Positions 35,763 through 45,413 of a DNA stretch of 64,000 bases are shown here, in pieces (position 1 is the stretch's first letter; each line of letters starts with the position of its first letter). Both the position numbers and the translations under genes were made by a program. Origin of the DNA: Streptomyces sp. R41 (lineage in GTDB: Bacteria; Actinomycetota; Actinomycetes; Streptomycetales; Streptomycetaceae); NCBI RefSeq assembly GCF_041053055.1, contig NZ_CP163443.1:9717001-9781000 (forward strand), read 5' to 3'. The notes beneath the pieces are model-generated. The model did no database searches, had not been told where the DNA came from, and was given only the letters and a program-made list of their open reading frames with translations.

Positions 35763-36674
35763 ATGGCATCCGAGCAGAGCAGCAGCGCCGACATGGAACT
35801 GGGCCGGTTCCTGCGCGCGCGTCGCACCCAGACCCGCCCCGACCAGGTCGGTCTCACCGTGGGCGCAGGCCTGCGTCGCACCCCTGGTCTGCGCCGTGAG
35901 GAGCTGGCGACGCTCGCCGGCATCAGCATCGACTACTACGTCCGTCTGGAGCGCGGCAAGGAGACCCGTCCCAGTCCCTCCGTGCTCGACGCCCTGGCCC
36001 GCGCCCTGCACCTCGACGACGCCGAGCACCAGCACCTGCGCGAGCTGGCCGCCCGGGCCGCCAGGTACGCTCCCGAACCCGCGCCGCCGCCCAGCCGAAC
36101 CGTGCGTCCGCACCTGAAGCTGGTCCTGGAGACCCTGCGGCCGAGCCCGGCCTACATCGTCAGCCGCAGCATGGACCTGCTCGCCTGGAACCCCGGCGGT
36201 CTGGCCCTGTACGCGGGCCTCGCCGACTGGCCCGCTGCCCAGCGCAACCTTGCCCGCTACCTGTTCCTCCACCCCACCGCGCGCACTCTCTTCCCCGACT
36301 GGGACTACCAGGTCCGGGGCTGTGTCGCCCGGCTCCGCGCCGTGGCCGGCACCGCCCCGGACGCCCCCGATCTCACCAACCTGGTGGGTGAACTCCTGCT
36401 CAAAAGCCCCGACTTCGCCAAGCTGTGGGAGCGCTACGACGTCATCGGGCGCAAGAACGTCCAGAAGACCTTCCACCATCCCCAGGTCGGCGTCCTCACC
36501 CTCAGCGGCCAGAGCATGCACCTCGAAGGCACCCCCGGCCAACGCCTGGGCGTCTACACCGCCGAACCAGGGACCCCCGACCACGACGCGATGCTCCTGC
36601 TCGACATGACCGCGCCTCAGCCCGCCGGACATCCCGACACGAAGGCGGAACAGCAACGGCGCACCCAGTCCTGA
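35763..36674 (+). CDS. XRE-family regulator with MmyB-type ligand-binding domain
   Basis: 303 residues. The N-terminal helix-turn-helix reads GLRRTPGLRREELATLAGIS then IDYYVRLERGKETRPSPSVL (~37-80). The rest is an MmyB-like PAS-type domain: VLETLRPSPAYIVSRSMDLLAWNPGG, NLARYLFLHP, VARLRAVAGTAPDAPDLTNL, ELLLKSPDFAKLWERYDV, KTFHHPQVGVLTL. This family often sits beside oxidoreductase genes in actinomycetes and binds a small or lipid-like ligand. It diverges from the MFS/AKR pair and converges on a close paralog (36682). ATG 35763 matches the conserved start; no clear ribosome site. Confidence 0.87.
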   Translation: MASEQSSSADMELGRFLRARRTQTRPDQVGLTVGAGLRRTPGLRREELATLAGISIDYYVRLERGKETRPSPSVLDALARALHLDDAEHQHLRELAARAARYAPEPAPPPSRTVRPHLKLVLETLRPSPAYIVSRSMDLLAWNPGGLALYAGLADWPAAQRNLARYLFLHPTARTLFPDWDYQVRGCVARLRAVAGTAPDAPDLTNLVGELLLKSPDFAKLWERYDVIGRKNVQKTFHHPQVGVLTLSGQSMHLEGTPGQRLGVYTAEPGTPDHDAMLLLDMTAPQPAGHPDTKAEQQRRTQS

Positions 36675-36681
36675 CGAAGGG

Positions 36682-37596
36682 TCAGGTCGAGGACGAGGTG
36701 GTTTCGTCCTGGGACGAGGTCGGTTCGTGCGGCGTCGGCTGCGAACCGAGCATGTCGAGGAGGACGAGGGCGTCGTAGTCGGGGCTGCCCGGCTCGGCGT
36801 AGTACGTGATGAGCCGGTGGCCCGGCGTGCCCTCCAGCTCCATGGACTGATAGCCGAGGGTGAGATCGCCGACCTCGGGGTGGTGGAAGGTCTTGCGGCC
36901 GTGGGAGTGGCCCCTGATGTCGTAGCGCTCCCACAGGCGGGCGAACTCCGGGCTTTTGAGCAGGAGTTCACCGGCCAGCCGGGCGAGGTCGGGGGCGTCG
37001 GGGTCGGTGCCGGCGAGCGCTCGCAGACGGGCGACGCAGCCGCGGACCTGGGTGGCCCAGTCGTGGAAGAGGCCGCGGGCCGCGGGGTGCAGGAAGACGT
37101 AGCGGGCGATGTTGCGCTGCTTGAGGGGCCACTCCTCGATGCCGGCCAGCAGTCTCAGTCCGCCGGGGTTGGCCGCGAGCAGGTCGTTGGTACGGCTGAC
37201 CACATGCGCGGGGTTCGGCCGCAGGCTCTCCAACAGCAGCTTCACGCCCGGCCGTACGGTCCGGGTGGGCGGCGTCGGAGGTTCCGGCGCGGTGCGGGCG
37301 GCGAGGAGGGCCAGGCTGCGCAGGTGCTCGCGTTCGTCCTCCTCCAGGCGCAGGGCACGGGCCAGGGCGTCGACGACGGACGGGCTGGGCCGGGTTTCCT
37401 TGCCGCGTTCCAGGCGGGAGTAGTAGTCGATGCTGATGCCGGCGAGGGTGGCCAGTTCCTCACGGCGCAGCCCGGGCGTGCGGCGCAGTCCCGGGCCGAC
37501 CGTGAGACCGGCCTCGGCCGGGGTGATCCCGAGCCGGCGGGCGCGCAGGAAGCTGCCCAGCTCGGTACCCCCGCTGGTGGGCTGCTCACGTGTCAT
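36682..37596 (-). CDS. XRE-family regulator with MmyB-type domain (paralog of 35763)
   Basis: 304 residues, the same architecture and length as its neighbour: GLRRTPGLRREELATLAGIS, IDYYSRLERGKETRPSPSVV, LLESLRPNPAHVVSRTNDLL, NIARYVFLHPAARGLFHDW, ELLLKSPEFARLWERYDIRG, KTFHHPEVGDLTLGYQSMEL. The stops of the two genes are 7 bp apart, tail to tail. It diverges from the aldo/keto reductase at 37844, and its promoter carries a mirror copy of the shared element. The two look like an old duplication in which each regulator kept a divergent redox gene. Confidence 0.87.
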   Translation of the reverse strand: MTREQPTSGGTELGSFLRARRLGITPAEAGLTVGPGLRRTPGLRREELATLAGISIDYYSRLERGKETRPSPSVVDALARALRLEEDEREHLRSLALLAARTAPEPPTPPTRTVRPGVKLLLESLRPNPAHVVSRTNDLLAANPGGLRLLAGIEEWPLKQRNIARYVFLHPAARGLFHDWATQVRGCVARLRALAGTDPDAPDLARLAGELLLKSPEFARLWERYDIRGHSHGRKTFHHPEVGDLTLGYQSMELEGTPGHRLITYYAEPGSPDYDALVLLDMLGSQPTPHEPTSSQDETTSSST

Positions 37597-37631
37597 GCCT
37601 TCGAGTGTGCGGACGCAGGTGACCCGCGGGT

Positions 37632-37664
37632 AGGCGCGTGGGGGGCCCTGTCATACCCCTGAAC
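37632..37664 (-). promoter_or_regulatory. Shared XRE-promoter element (copy 2, minus strand)
   Basis: On the minus strand, GTTCAGGGGTATGACAGG followed by GCCCCCCACGCGCCT. Nearly identical to copy 1 and at the same distance from its XRE start. It is about 180 bp upstream of the divergent aldo/keto reductase start. Confidence 0.65.
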
Positions 37665-37843
37665 GCGGTTCCCCGGCACGGCTCGGTCTGGCACGTGACG
37701 CGTGCGCGAGGGAGCGTTGCCGGTGTCGGGATCCTCATCCTGACGGCCTTGTGCGCCGGGTGGCCGAGCCGCCCCGCTTTGCGCCCGCACCGCCACTGAT
37801 GAGGAACACCACCACAACCGCTGACAGGAAGCAGGCAGAGTTC

Positions 37844-38818
37844 ATGCGCACGACGACGCTCGGCACCAACGGCCCGGAGACCGGCGTCCTCGGCCTGGGC
37901 TGCATGGGAATGTCGTACGGCTACGACATGGCGACCCCACGGGACGAGGAGACATCCGTCTCCGTGATCCGACAGGCGATCGACCTCGGCATGACCCTGA
38001 TCGACACCGCCGACGTGTACGGCCCGTACACCAACGAGGAGTTGGTCGGCCGGGCCCTGGCCGACGGCTACCGTGAGCGCGCGGTCCTGGCCACCAAGGT
38101 CGGCGTGACCGTTCGCGACAACGCCGAGGCCGCTGCATCCCCACGCCCTGTACCCAACGGCCGCCCCGAGCACATCCGCAAGTCGATCGACGCGAGCCTG
38201 CGCCGCCTGGGCACCGACCACGTAGACCTCTACCAGCTCCACCGCGTCGACCCCGAGGTGCCCATCGAGGAGTCCTGGGGCGCGCTCGCCGAGACCGTGG
38301 CCGCGGGCAAGGCCCGGTACATCGGCCTGTCCGAGGCGACGGTGGACCACATCAAGCGGGCCCAGGCAGTGCACCCGGTGACCTCCGTGCAGTCGGAGCT
38401 GTCGCTGTGGACGCGGGACTGGATGGACGAGGTGCTGCCGTACTGCCAGGAGCAGGGCATCGCCTTCCTGCCCTACTCGCCGCTCGGGAAGGGCTTCCTC
38501 ACCGGCCGGTTCGCCTCCTTCGACGGCCTGCCCGAGGACGACTTCCGGCGGTCGCTGCCGCGCTTCCAGCAGGACGCGCTGCGCGCCAACTCCGCCCTCG
38601 TCGGCAAGGTGCGGGACATCGCCGAGCGTATCGGGGCCACCCCGGCGCAGGTGGCGCTCGCCTGGGTGATGGCCCACGGCGAGTACGTCGTCCCAATCCC
38701 CGGCACCAAGACCCCGAAGTACCTGGCGGACAACGCCGGGGTGGCGGACGTCGCTCTGAGCGCGGCCGACTTGGCCGAACTGGACGCGCTGCCCGACCCG
38801 CAGGGTAGCCGTTACTGA
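37844..38818 (+). CDS. Aldo/keto reductase (AKR13/YakC-like)
   Basis: 324 residues. LGLGCMGMSYGYD near the start is typical of the AKR13 subgroup. Catalytic residues: TLIDTADVYGPYTNEELVGR (Asp, Tyr, ~52-71), VLATKVGV (Lys) and DLYQLHRVDPEVPIEESWGA (His), then FLPYSPLGKGFLTGRF and VPIPGTKTPKYLADNAGVAD for NADPH. It reduces carbonyl compounds. The start ATG 37844 follows AGGAAGCAGGCAG. It diverges from the second XRE regulator and is followed 64 bp later by an alcohol dehydrogenase on the same strand. Confidence 0.86.
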   Translation: MRTTTLGTNGPETGVLGLGCMGMSYGYDMATPRDEETSVSVIRQAIDLGMTLIDTADVYGPYTNEELVGRALADGYRERAVLATKVGVTVRDNAEAAASPRPVPNGRPEHIRKSIDASLRRLGTDHVDLYQLHRVDPEVPIEESWGALAETVAAGKARYIGLSEATVDHIKRAQAVHPVTSVQSELSLWTRDWMDEVLPYCQEQGIAFLPYSPLGKGFLTGRFASFDGLPEDDFRRSLPRFQQDALRANSALVGKVRDIAERIGATPAQVALAWVMAHGEYVVPIPGTKTPKYLADNAGVADVALSAADLAELDALPDPQGSRY

Positions 38819-38882
38819 CGGCTCTTCAATCTTTACTGACCACCCATCAATTCTGTATCGAGCAACAAGGAAACTCACCGCT

Positions 38883-39917
38883 ATGCGAGCGACACTCATG
38901 TACGGCGCAGGAGACGTCCGCGTCGAGAACGTCCCGGACGCGACGATCCAGCAGCCCACCGATGCAGTGGTACGCGTCCTGCGTTCCTGCGTCTGTGGCA
39001 GCGATCTGTGGCCCTACGGGTCCCTGCCGGCCACGGAACACGGCCAGCGGATGGGCCACGAGTTCCTCGGCGTCGTCGAGGAGACGGGCGCGGATGTGCC
39101 CGGACTCAGGCGCGGCGACCTGGTCGTGGCGCCGTTCGTCTGGGCCGACAACACCTGCGACTTCTGCCGCGAGGGACTGCACACGTCCTGCCGACATGGC
39201 GGCTCGTGGGCACGGAACGGCATCGACGGCGCTCAGGGCGAGGCGGTGCGCGTTCCTCAGGCTCAGGGCACGCTGGTCAAGCTGCCCGTCGCGGAGGACT
39301 CGGCGCTGCTGCCCTCGCTCCTCACCCTGTCCGACGTGTTCTGCACGGGCCACCACTCCGCGGTCACGGCCGGGGTCAACCCGCGGACGACCGTGACGGT
39401 CGTCGGTGACGGAGCGGTCGGGCTCTCCGCCGTACTGGCCGCCAAGCGGCTCGGCGCCGAGCGGATCATCCTGATGGGCCGGCACAAGGACCGCACCGAC
39501 CTGGGCCGCGACTTCGGCGCCACCGACATCGTCGCCGAGCGTGGTGCAGAAGGCATCGAGCGCGTACGGGAGTTGACCGGGGGAGACGGTACCCACACCG
39601 TGCTGGAGTGCGTCGGGACGCTGCCGGCTCTGGAGACGGGGCTTGGCGTGGTGCGCGCGGGCGGCACGATCAGCCGCGTCGGCGCGCCGCAGTACGGTGA
39701 AGTCCCGCTGGGTTTCCCCGAGTTCATGAAGAACGTCACCCTCACCGGCGGTGTGGCCCCGGCCCGCGCCTACATCGAGGAACTGCTGCCCGACGTCCTG
39801 GAGGGCCGCATCGAGCCGGGCCGCGTCTTCGACCGCACGGTCGGCCTGGACGGCGTACCGGACGGCTACCGCACGATGGCCGACCGCGAGGCCCTGAAGG
39901 TCCTCGTCCAACCCTGA
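38883..39917 (+). CDS. Zinc-dependent medium-chain alcohol dehydrogenase
   Basis: 344 residues. Catalytic zinc ligands: Cys in RSCVCGSDLW and His-Glu in MGHEFLGVVEE (~58). The structural zinc loop CDFCREGLHTSC has three Cys in the expected place. NAD(P) is bound at VTVVGDGAVGLSAVLAAKRL (~169-188). The family interconverts alcohols and aldehydes or ketones. The gene follows the aldo/keto reductase on the same strand with AAGGAAACTCACCGCT before the ATG. An SDR-type gene, now broken, follows. Confidence 0.85.
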   Translation: MRATLMYGAGDVRVENVPDATIQQPTDAVVRVLRSCVCGSDLWPYGSLPATEHGQRMGHEFLGVVEETGADVPGLRRGDLVVAPFVWADNTCDFCREGLHTSCRHGGSWARNGIDGAQGEAVRVPQAQGTLVKLPVAEDSALLPSLLTLSDVFCTGHHSAVTAGVNPRTTVTVVGDGAVGLSAVLAAKRLGAERIILMGRHKDRTDLGRDFGATDIVAERGAEGIERVRELTGGDGTHTVLECVGTLPALETGLGVVRAGGTISRVGAPQYGEVPLGFPEFMKNVTLTGGVAPARAYIEELLPDVLEGRIEPGRVFDRTVGLDGVPDGYRTMADREALKVLVQP

Positions 39918-40002
39918 GCCCCGACATCACACTCCCGACACCTTCGGCACCCGTTGGCGGTCAGCTCCGCACACTCCCGACCTGAAGAAAGCTCGCTTCA
40001 CC

Positions 40003-40839
40003 GTGCCCACTTGGCTGATCACAGGATGCTCGACCTGACTCGGCCGCGCTCTCGCACACGCGGTGCTCGAACTGGGCTGGAACGCCGTCGTCACCGCACG
40101 GAACGTCTCATCGGTGCAGGATCTCCCGGCGCTCTACCCGCACACCGCCCTCGCGCTCCCGCTCGACGTGTCCGACAGTACGCAGGTCGCCGAGGTCGTC
40201 CGGGCGGCCGAGGACCGGTTCGGCGGTGTGGACGTGCTGGTCAACAACGCGGGGCACGGCTATCGCGCCGCCGTCGAAGAGGGCGAGCAGGAGGATGCCG
40301 CGGAGCTGTTCGCGACCAACTTCTTCGGCCCGGTCGACCTGATCAAGGCGGTGCTGCCGGGCATGCGGGAGCGTCGCAGCGGGGCGATCGTGAACGTCTC
40401 TTCCATCGCCGGCCGGCTGGCCCTGCCCGGCTCCGGCTACTACTCGGCCACCAAGTTCGCCCTCGAGGGTCTGTCCGATGCCCTGCGCAAGGAGGTGGCG
40501 CCGCTCGGGATCAGGGTGGTCCTGGTCGAGCCCGGAGCCTTCCGGACGGACTTCGCGGGGCGCTCGCTCCAGCAGTCGAGCGCCGCCATCGCGGACTACG
40601 ACGGCACGGCCGGCCTCCGACGCAAGGACAACGACACCACCCACGGCCGCCAGCCCGGCGATCCGGCCCGCGCCGCCCAGGCCATTGTCGGGGTCGTGGA
40701 CGCCCACGAAGCCCCGTTCCGCCTGCTGTTGGGCAGACCAGCCTGGACGCCCTGGCGTGCCTGGTCTGCTGGGCCATACCTGCTCACCTCTCCGAGGTTG
40801 GTCTGGGCTGCCCACGGCGACACCCGGAAACCTTCATGA
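40003..40839 (+). pseudogene. Short-chain dehydrogenase with a stop codon in the NAD(P)-binding motif
   Basis: From GTG 40003 the frame reads MPTWLITGCST, then TGA at 40036-40038, then LGRALAHAVLELGWNAVVTA and on through LDVSDSTQVAEVV, VDVLVNNAGHGYRAAVEEGE, IVNVSSIAGRLALPGSGYYS and ATKFALEGLSDAL (catalytic Ser, Tyr, Lys). SDRs have TGxxxGLGRA here, so the TGA replaces the Gly codon GGA by one base. A GTG at 40063 could restart but would lack the glycine motif. The C-terminus after LLLGRPAW also departs from the family, suggesting a frameshift. Confidence 0.78.
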
Positions 40840-40921
40840 ATGATGGAATCGTCAGCTGGTATTGACTGACGCCTCAATCGTAAGTGAGGATTTCGTCACC
40901 CGTCCGAAGGGAGCCTGTAAC

Positions 40922-41320
40922 ATGAACCGGCAGGACCCGCATACCGATCTGCACAGCGAGCAAGGTGCGTTGGCGGGCGAGCACCCGGGCAGGGCGCGCA
41001 ACCCGATCGTGAAGGTGCACGACCTGGCCTGGCTGGAGTTCGAGAAGCCCGATCTTGAGCGGGCGGAGATGTTCGCCCGGGCGTTCGGCTTCACCGTGTC
41101 CCTGCGTACCCATGACGAGCAGTACCTGCGCGGCACGGACCCGGGCTCGCCCTGCGTCCTGATCCGCCGCGGCCCCCGTTCCCGGTTCCTCGGCTCGGCC
41201 TTCAAGGCTGCCGACGCGAAGGACGTGCTGCGGCTCGCGGACGCGACCGGCGCGACGATGTTCTTCAAGGGCCAGGCTCAGAACCACAAGCGGCCATCCT
41301 CGCAGTGCTGCTCGCGCTGA
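40922..41320 (+). pseudogene. Fused remnant: N-terminus of VOC dioxygenase joined to an FAH fragment
   Basis: MNRQDPHTDLHSEQGALAGE, then ARNPIVKVHDLAWLEFEKPD and so on follow the 746-1891 dioxygenase closely for about 115 residues (HQDLHSEQGALRGEHPGR there). At about 41262 the frame passes into FFKGQAQN, matching FFKGQAKN of the FAH protein, with clear nucleotide identity to 2698-2727. The metal-binding half of the dioxygenase and nearly all of FAH are missing. A ribosome site (GAAGGGAG) and start remain, so a 132-residue chimera could still be made, but no catalytic residue survives. Confidence 0.78.
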
Positions 41321-41633
41321 TCTTCTTCGCCCTGGGCACGGCCAAGGTCCTGGCCCTGCAGCCGATGCGCGAGCTGGCGCGGAGGTCGGGTTCTCCACCG
41401 CCGCGTATCGCCGGACCGGCGGGCTCGAGGTCGCCGGGGCGGTCGGACTGCTCATCGGCCTGATCGAGCCGCTGATCGGCACCCTCGCCGGTGCCGGGCT
41501 ACTGCTCCTGCTCGCCGGAGCCCTCGTCGTACACCTACGTAAGGGTGACGGCCCGCGGAAACTCGCCCCCACTGTCTTCTGCGGACTCCTTTTCTTCGCC
41601 TACCTCATTGTCCACATGGGAGCGACACGATGA
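41295..41633 (+). pseudogene. DoxX-like membrane protein, 5'-truncated and frameshifted
   Basis: AILAVLLALIFFALGTAKVL, then ALQPMREL, then after a frameshift near 41375 AEVGFSTAAYRRTGGLEVAG, AVGLLIGLIEPLIGTLAGAG, LLLLLAGALVVHLRKGDGPR and [20 protein letters not shown]. This is the four-helix DoxX-like fold. No start codon remains: it emerges directly from the dioxygenase-FAH remnant. The stop overlaps the hydroxylase start (ATGA). No DoxX gene occurs in the first operon copy. Confidence 0.7.
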
Positions 41634-43147
41634 ACACGGTTCCTGTAGTAATCGTCGGCGCGGGCCCCACCGGGCTCACCGCTGCGACGCTGCTTGCCCA
41701 GTACGGCGTCGAATGCCTGGTACTCGAGCGGTGGGAGACGATCTACCCGCTGCCCCGCGCTGCCACTCTCGACGACGAGGTCCACCGCATCCTCGCGCGC
41801 CTCGGACTCCGCGACGATTTTGCCGCGATCTCCAGGCCGCACCGGGGCCTGCGACTCATCGACAGAAACATGCGGGTGTTGGCCGAGTTCCAGCGTGACA
41901 CCGCGCCAGGCAGACACGGCTACCCCCAGGGGAGCACGTTCGACCAGCCGGAGTTGGAGTCCATCCTTCGTACGAATCTCAAGCGGTACCCCACCGCCAC
42001 CCTGCGCGGCGGCATCGAAGTCACCGGACTTACCCAGGACGGCAGCGGGGTGGTGGTTGACGTCACCGACCGGACGACCGGCACGGCGGAATCCATCCGC
42101 GCGGCGTACGTGCTGGGCTGTGACGGCGCCAACAGCCTGGCCCGGGCCTCGATCGGCGGCAGCATGCAAGACCTGAAGTTCGAGCAGCGCTGGTTCGTCA
42201 TCGACGTGCTCACCGAGGCCGACCTCGGCCAGTGGGAAGGCGCGCACCAGCTCTGCGACCCGGCCCGCGCCGGCACGTACATGCGGATTGGAAAGACCCG
42301 CTACCGCTGGGAGTTCCAGCTGACACCCGGGGAGACCGCCGACGACTACCCCGACCTGGACCGGCTGCATCCGCTGATCTCGCGCTGGACCGGGAACATC
42401 CCCGTCACGGAGCTGGAAATCGTCCGCGCGGCGGAGTACACCTTCCGCGCGCAGATGGCCGACCGGTGGCGCGACCGGCGACTGTTCCTGCTCGGCGACG
42501 CCGCCCACCTCACCCCACCGTTCATCGGCCAGGGCATGTGTGCCGGGGTGCGCGATGCGATGAACCTCGCCTGGAAGCTCGCCGGCGTGCTCGGTGCGAC
42601 CCTGCCCGAGACCGTGCTCGACACCTACGAGATCGAACGCAAGCACCACGCCCGCGCCATAATCAAGCTGGCGAAGCTCATCGGCGCCGCGATGACGGCC
42701 GGCGGCGAGCTGGGCAACATCATCCGCCGCGCGGTGGCGCCTCGGCTGCGCCACGTACCCGGCCTCATCGACCTGGCTACCGACAGCGAGACACCCCCGC
42801 TGCGCCGCTGCGACCTGGTGGTGCGGCCGCGCCTGCGCCGTACCCTCGCGGGCCGGCTGTGCCCGAACGCGGTCCTCGACGGCGACCGCCGCTTCGACGA
42901 CGTGGCCGCGGGCCGCTTCGCGATCGTCACGTCCACCGAGCCGTCTGCGGAACAACGAGCCGAAGCGGAGCATAGGGGAGCAGTTCTCATCACGGCCCGA
43001 CCGGGAAGCGAGCTGCACCGATGGCTGACGGAGGGTCGTGCACAGTCAGCCATCGTCCGCCCCGACGGCACTGTCCTTGCTGCCTCGAAACAGCTGTCGA
43101 GGCTCTACAAGGTTCTGCCTACGCCGGCGTCGACGATGATCCGGTAG
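41630..43147 (+). CDS. FAD-dependent aromatic hydroxylase (MhpA-type), paralog of 2823
   Basis: 505 residues, apparently intact. FAD Rossmann [20 protein letters not shown] (~8-27), DG motif [15 protein letters not shown] (~160), GD motif [20 protein letters not shown] (~284-303) and a thioredoxin-like C-terminal domain ([19 protein letters not shown]). It hydroxylates a phenolic substrate with NAD(P)H and O2. It is related to the 2823 gene, but its dioxygenase and FAH partners here are destroyed, so it is a survivor without its pathway, unless the first operon supplies the later steps (inference). Confidence 0.85.
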   Translation: MNTVPVVIVGAGPTGLTAATLLAQYGVECLVLERWETIYPLPRAATLDDEVHRILARLGLRDDFAAISRPHRGLRLIDRNMRVLAEFQRDTAPGRHGYPQGSTFDQPELESILRTNLKRYPTATLRGGIEVTGLTQDGSGVVVDVTDRTTGTAESIRAAYVLGCDGANSLARASIGGSMQDLKFEQRWFVIDVLTEADLGQWEGAHQLCDPARAGTYMRIGKTRYRWEFQLTPGETADDYPDLDRLHPLISRWTGNIPVTELEIVRAAEYTFRAQMADRWRDRRLFLLGDAAHLTPPFIGQGMCAGVRDAMNLAWKLAGVLGATLPETVLDTYEIERKHHARAIIKLAKLIGAAMTAGGELGNIIRRAVAPRLRHVPGLIDLATDSETPPLRRCDLVVRPRLRRTLAGRLCPNAVLDGDRRFDDVAAGRFAIVTSTEPSAEQRAEAEHRGAVLITARPGSELHRWLTEGRAQSAIVRPDGTVLAASKQLSRLYKVLPTPASTMIR

Positions 43148-43490
43148 GAGATGTCAAGCCTGAGGCCGGTCCCCTCGCCCGCGGGCTTCGTGGTAAAGAA
43201 CGGCTCGAAGATCCGCGGCCGGACTTCCGGTGGGATTCCGCAGCCGGTCCTCCCTGCGGCGTGTGCTCGTAGAACCCTCGTAGTGGGCCGTCGAGATCGA
43301 CAAGGTCGAGCCGTCCATCTCTGGCGAGGTCCAGCAGCTCGCTCCACGGCGTGGGCGAGCGCCGGCAGCAGGTCGCGGTGATCTGCCACCTCGCCGTCGC
43401 GCCAGCTGCCGCGCGGATTGAGGATGTACTGGTCTTCACACACGAGCCAACGGACGTCCTTCGCCATGGTTGCGACCAGCAGCAACATCG
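43120..43490 (-). pseudogene. Sensor histidine kinase ATPase-domain remnant
   Basis: A minus-strand frame contains [37 protein letters not shown], the G1 and F boxes of a HATPase domain, where the usual TGLGLDI is changed to TGLRLDI. Another frame upstream reads [20 protein letters not shown] frameshift separates them, the end is truncated inside the hydroxylase 3' region, and the sensor and dimerisation parts are absent. Confidence 0.55.
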
Positions 43491-43631
43491 GACTCATTCA
43501 TCTAGCTCACGCCCGGGGTCCGTCAGCAGGGCCGCGCCGCAACGCCCGACCTGGCGGTTGAACCCCCACGCTCCACGGCCGGCCTCGATGTCTTGTGCGG
43601 GGGAAAATGCGCATGCCCCTGTCGATGACGG

Positions 43632-45413
43632 CTACTGCGAGGGCGCGTTGTGTCGACGCCGTGTTGTCTCGCTGGGGTCGGCCCCGGCGGGAGGCCGGTC
43701 CTGCGAAGGGCTGTCGTGCGTGGGGCGATGCCCGCCGCGGAGGGCCGAGGCGACCGCGGAGACCAGCGCCATGCCCGCGGCGACGCTGAAGACGACGGCC
43801 AGCCCGTGGTGGAACGGGCCGGAGACCAGGTGCGGGAAGAACGTGTGACCGGTCAGGGTGGCACGTTGGGCCGCGGAGAGGTGGGTGAGGACTCCGTCGG
43901 ACGCGAGCAGGTGCTCGATGGGGTTGTTGCCGAGGAATGTGGCGAACAACGTGCTCACCGGAGGCAGCGATGCCGCGTGCTCGGCCGCGCCGGCCGGCAC
44001 GCCGTGGGTCTGGAGTCCGCTGCTGAGCGCCTTGGGTAGCGATGAAGCCAGCCCGGAGACCATCAGGGAGAAGAACACGCCGATCGACAGGGCGGTGCCC
44101 GAGTTCTGGAACGTGGAGCGCATGCCCGAGGCGACGCCCCGGTACTCCGGCGGCACGCTGCCCATGATCGAGGACGTGTTCGGAGCGGAGAACATGCCCT
44201 GGCCCAGCCCGTTGAGCAGCAGCAGTGCCGCGAACAGCCCGTAGTCGAAGTTGACCGGCAGTGTGAGCAGCCCGAGGAAGGAAACCGCGACGACGAGCAG
44301 ACCGGTCGTGGAGAACATACGGGCGCCGAACCGGTCCGACAGATAACCGGACAGGGGACCCGCTATCAGGAAGCCCAGCGTCAGCGGCAGCATGAAGATG
44401 CCGGCCCACAACGGGGTGTCCTCGAAGGCGTAGCCGTGCAGGGGCAGCCAGATGCCCTGCAACCAGATGATGAGCATGAACTGCAGCCCGCCGCGCGCGA
44501 TCGCGGTCAGCAACGCGGCCAGGTTGCCCGCGGCGAACGCCCGCACCTTGAACAGGGCCAGGGCGAACATGGGGTCGGCGACGCGCGACTCGACGTAGCA
44601 GAAGAGCAGCAGCAGGACGGCGCCGCCGATCAGGCCGCCGAGCACCCATGGATTTTGCCAGCCGGTGGCGTGGGAGCCGTAGGGCTGGATGCCGTAGGTG
44701 ATGGCGGCGAGCAGGATTCCGGCGCCCGCTGCGAAGGTGATGTTGCCCAGCCAGTCGATGCGGCCGGGGTGCCCCGCCGAGGTCTCGCGCAGGCTCAGGT
44801 ACGACCAGATCGTGCCGGTGATGCTGATCGGCACGCTCACCCAGAACACCGCGCGCCAGTCGACGGCGGCGAGCAGACCGCCGGCGAGGAGGCCGAGGAA
44901 TTGGCCGGCGAGCGCGGTGATCTGGTTGACGCCGAGGGCCATTCCGCGCTGGCGGGCGGGGAAGGCGTCGGTGAGGATCGCGGCCGAGTTGGCGGTGAGC
45001 ATGGAGCCGCCGAAGGCTTGCACGATGCGCCAGAGAATGAGCCACAGGGCGCCGGCGCCGGCCCGGAACGGGTCGAGGGACAGGGCGACGGAGGCACAGG
45101 CGAAGATGAGGAAGCCGAGGTTGTAGATCCTGACCCGGCCGTACATGTCGCCGAGCCGGCCGAGGACGACGACGAGCACGGCCGACACGAGCAGATAGCC
45201 CAGGATCATCCAGAGCAGATAGCCGATGTTGCCGGGCGCGAGCGGGTCGAGGCCGATCCCGCGGAAGATCGCGGGCAGCGAGATGATCACGATGGAGGCG
45301 TCCATCGTGGCGATCAGCACGCCGAGCGTGGTGTTGGACAGGGCGACCCATTTGTAGCCGGGGCCCGCGGGAGCGTCCTTCCGGCGCGCCGAGCGCACAG
45401 CACGCGCGGTCAC
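43632..45413 (-). CDS. DHA2-family MFS exporter with C-terminal extension
   Basis: 593 residues and about 14 transmembrane helices. TM1 carries LIATMDASIVIISLPAIFRG, followed by VVVLGRLGDMYGRVRIYNLG (motif A) and WRIVQAFGGSMLTANSAAIL; motif C region is GVNQITALAGQFLGLLAGGL. A long extracellular loop (~470-530) before the last helices and a hydrophilic tail (HDSPSQDRPPAGADPSETTR) are seen in related actinobacterial drug exporters. The GTG start overlaps the MarR stop (GTGA), so expression is coupled to that regulator, which probably represses both. Confidence 0.85.
   Translation of the reverse strand: MTARAVRSARRKDAPAGPGYKWVALSNTTLGVLIATMDASIVIISLPAIFRGIGLDPLAPGNIGYLLWMILGYLLVSAVLVVVLGRLGDMYGRVRIYNLGFLIFACASVALSLDPFRAGAGALWLILWRIVQAFGGSMLTANSAAILTDAFPARQRGMALGVNQITALAGQFLGLLAGGLLAAVDWRAVFWVSVPISITGTIWSYLSLRETSAGHPGRIDWLGNITFAAGAGILLAAITYGIQPYGSHATGWQNPWVLGGLIGGAVLLLLFCYVESRVADPMFALALFKVRAFAAGNLAALLTAIARGGLQFMLIIWLQGIWLPLHGYAFEDTPLWAGIFMLPLTLGFLIAGPLSGYLSDRFGARMFSTTGLLVVAVSFLGLLTLPVNFDYGLFAALLLLNGLGQGMFSAPNTSSIMGSVPPEYRGVASGMRSTFQNSGTALSIGVFFSLMVSGLASSLPKALSSGLQTHGVPAGAAEHAASLPPVSTLFATFLGNNPIEHLLASDGVLTHLSAAQRATLTGHTFFPHLVSGPFHHGLAVVFSVAAGMALVSAVASALRGGHRPTHDSPSQDRPPAGADPSETTRRRHNAPSQ

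Noticed and set aside
41295..41633. DoxX fragment considered as an intact small membrane protein
   Set aside because: No start codon in frame before the first helix, and a frameshift interrupts the second segment.
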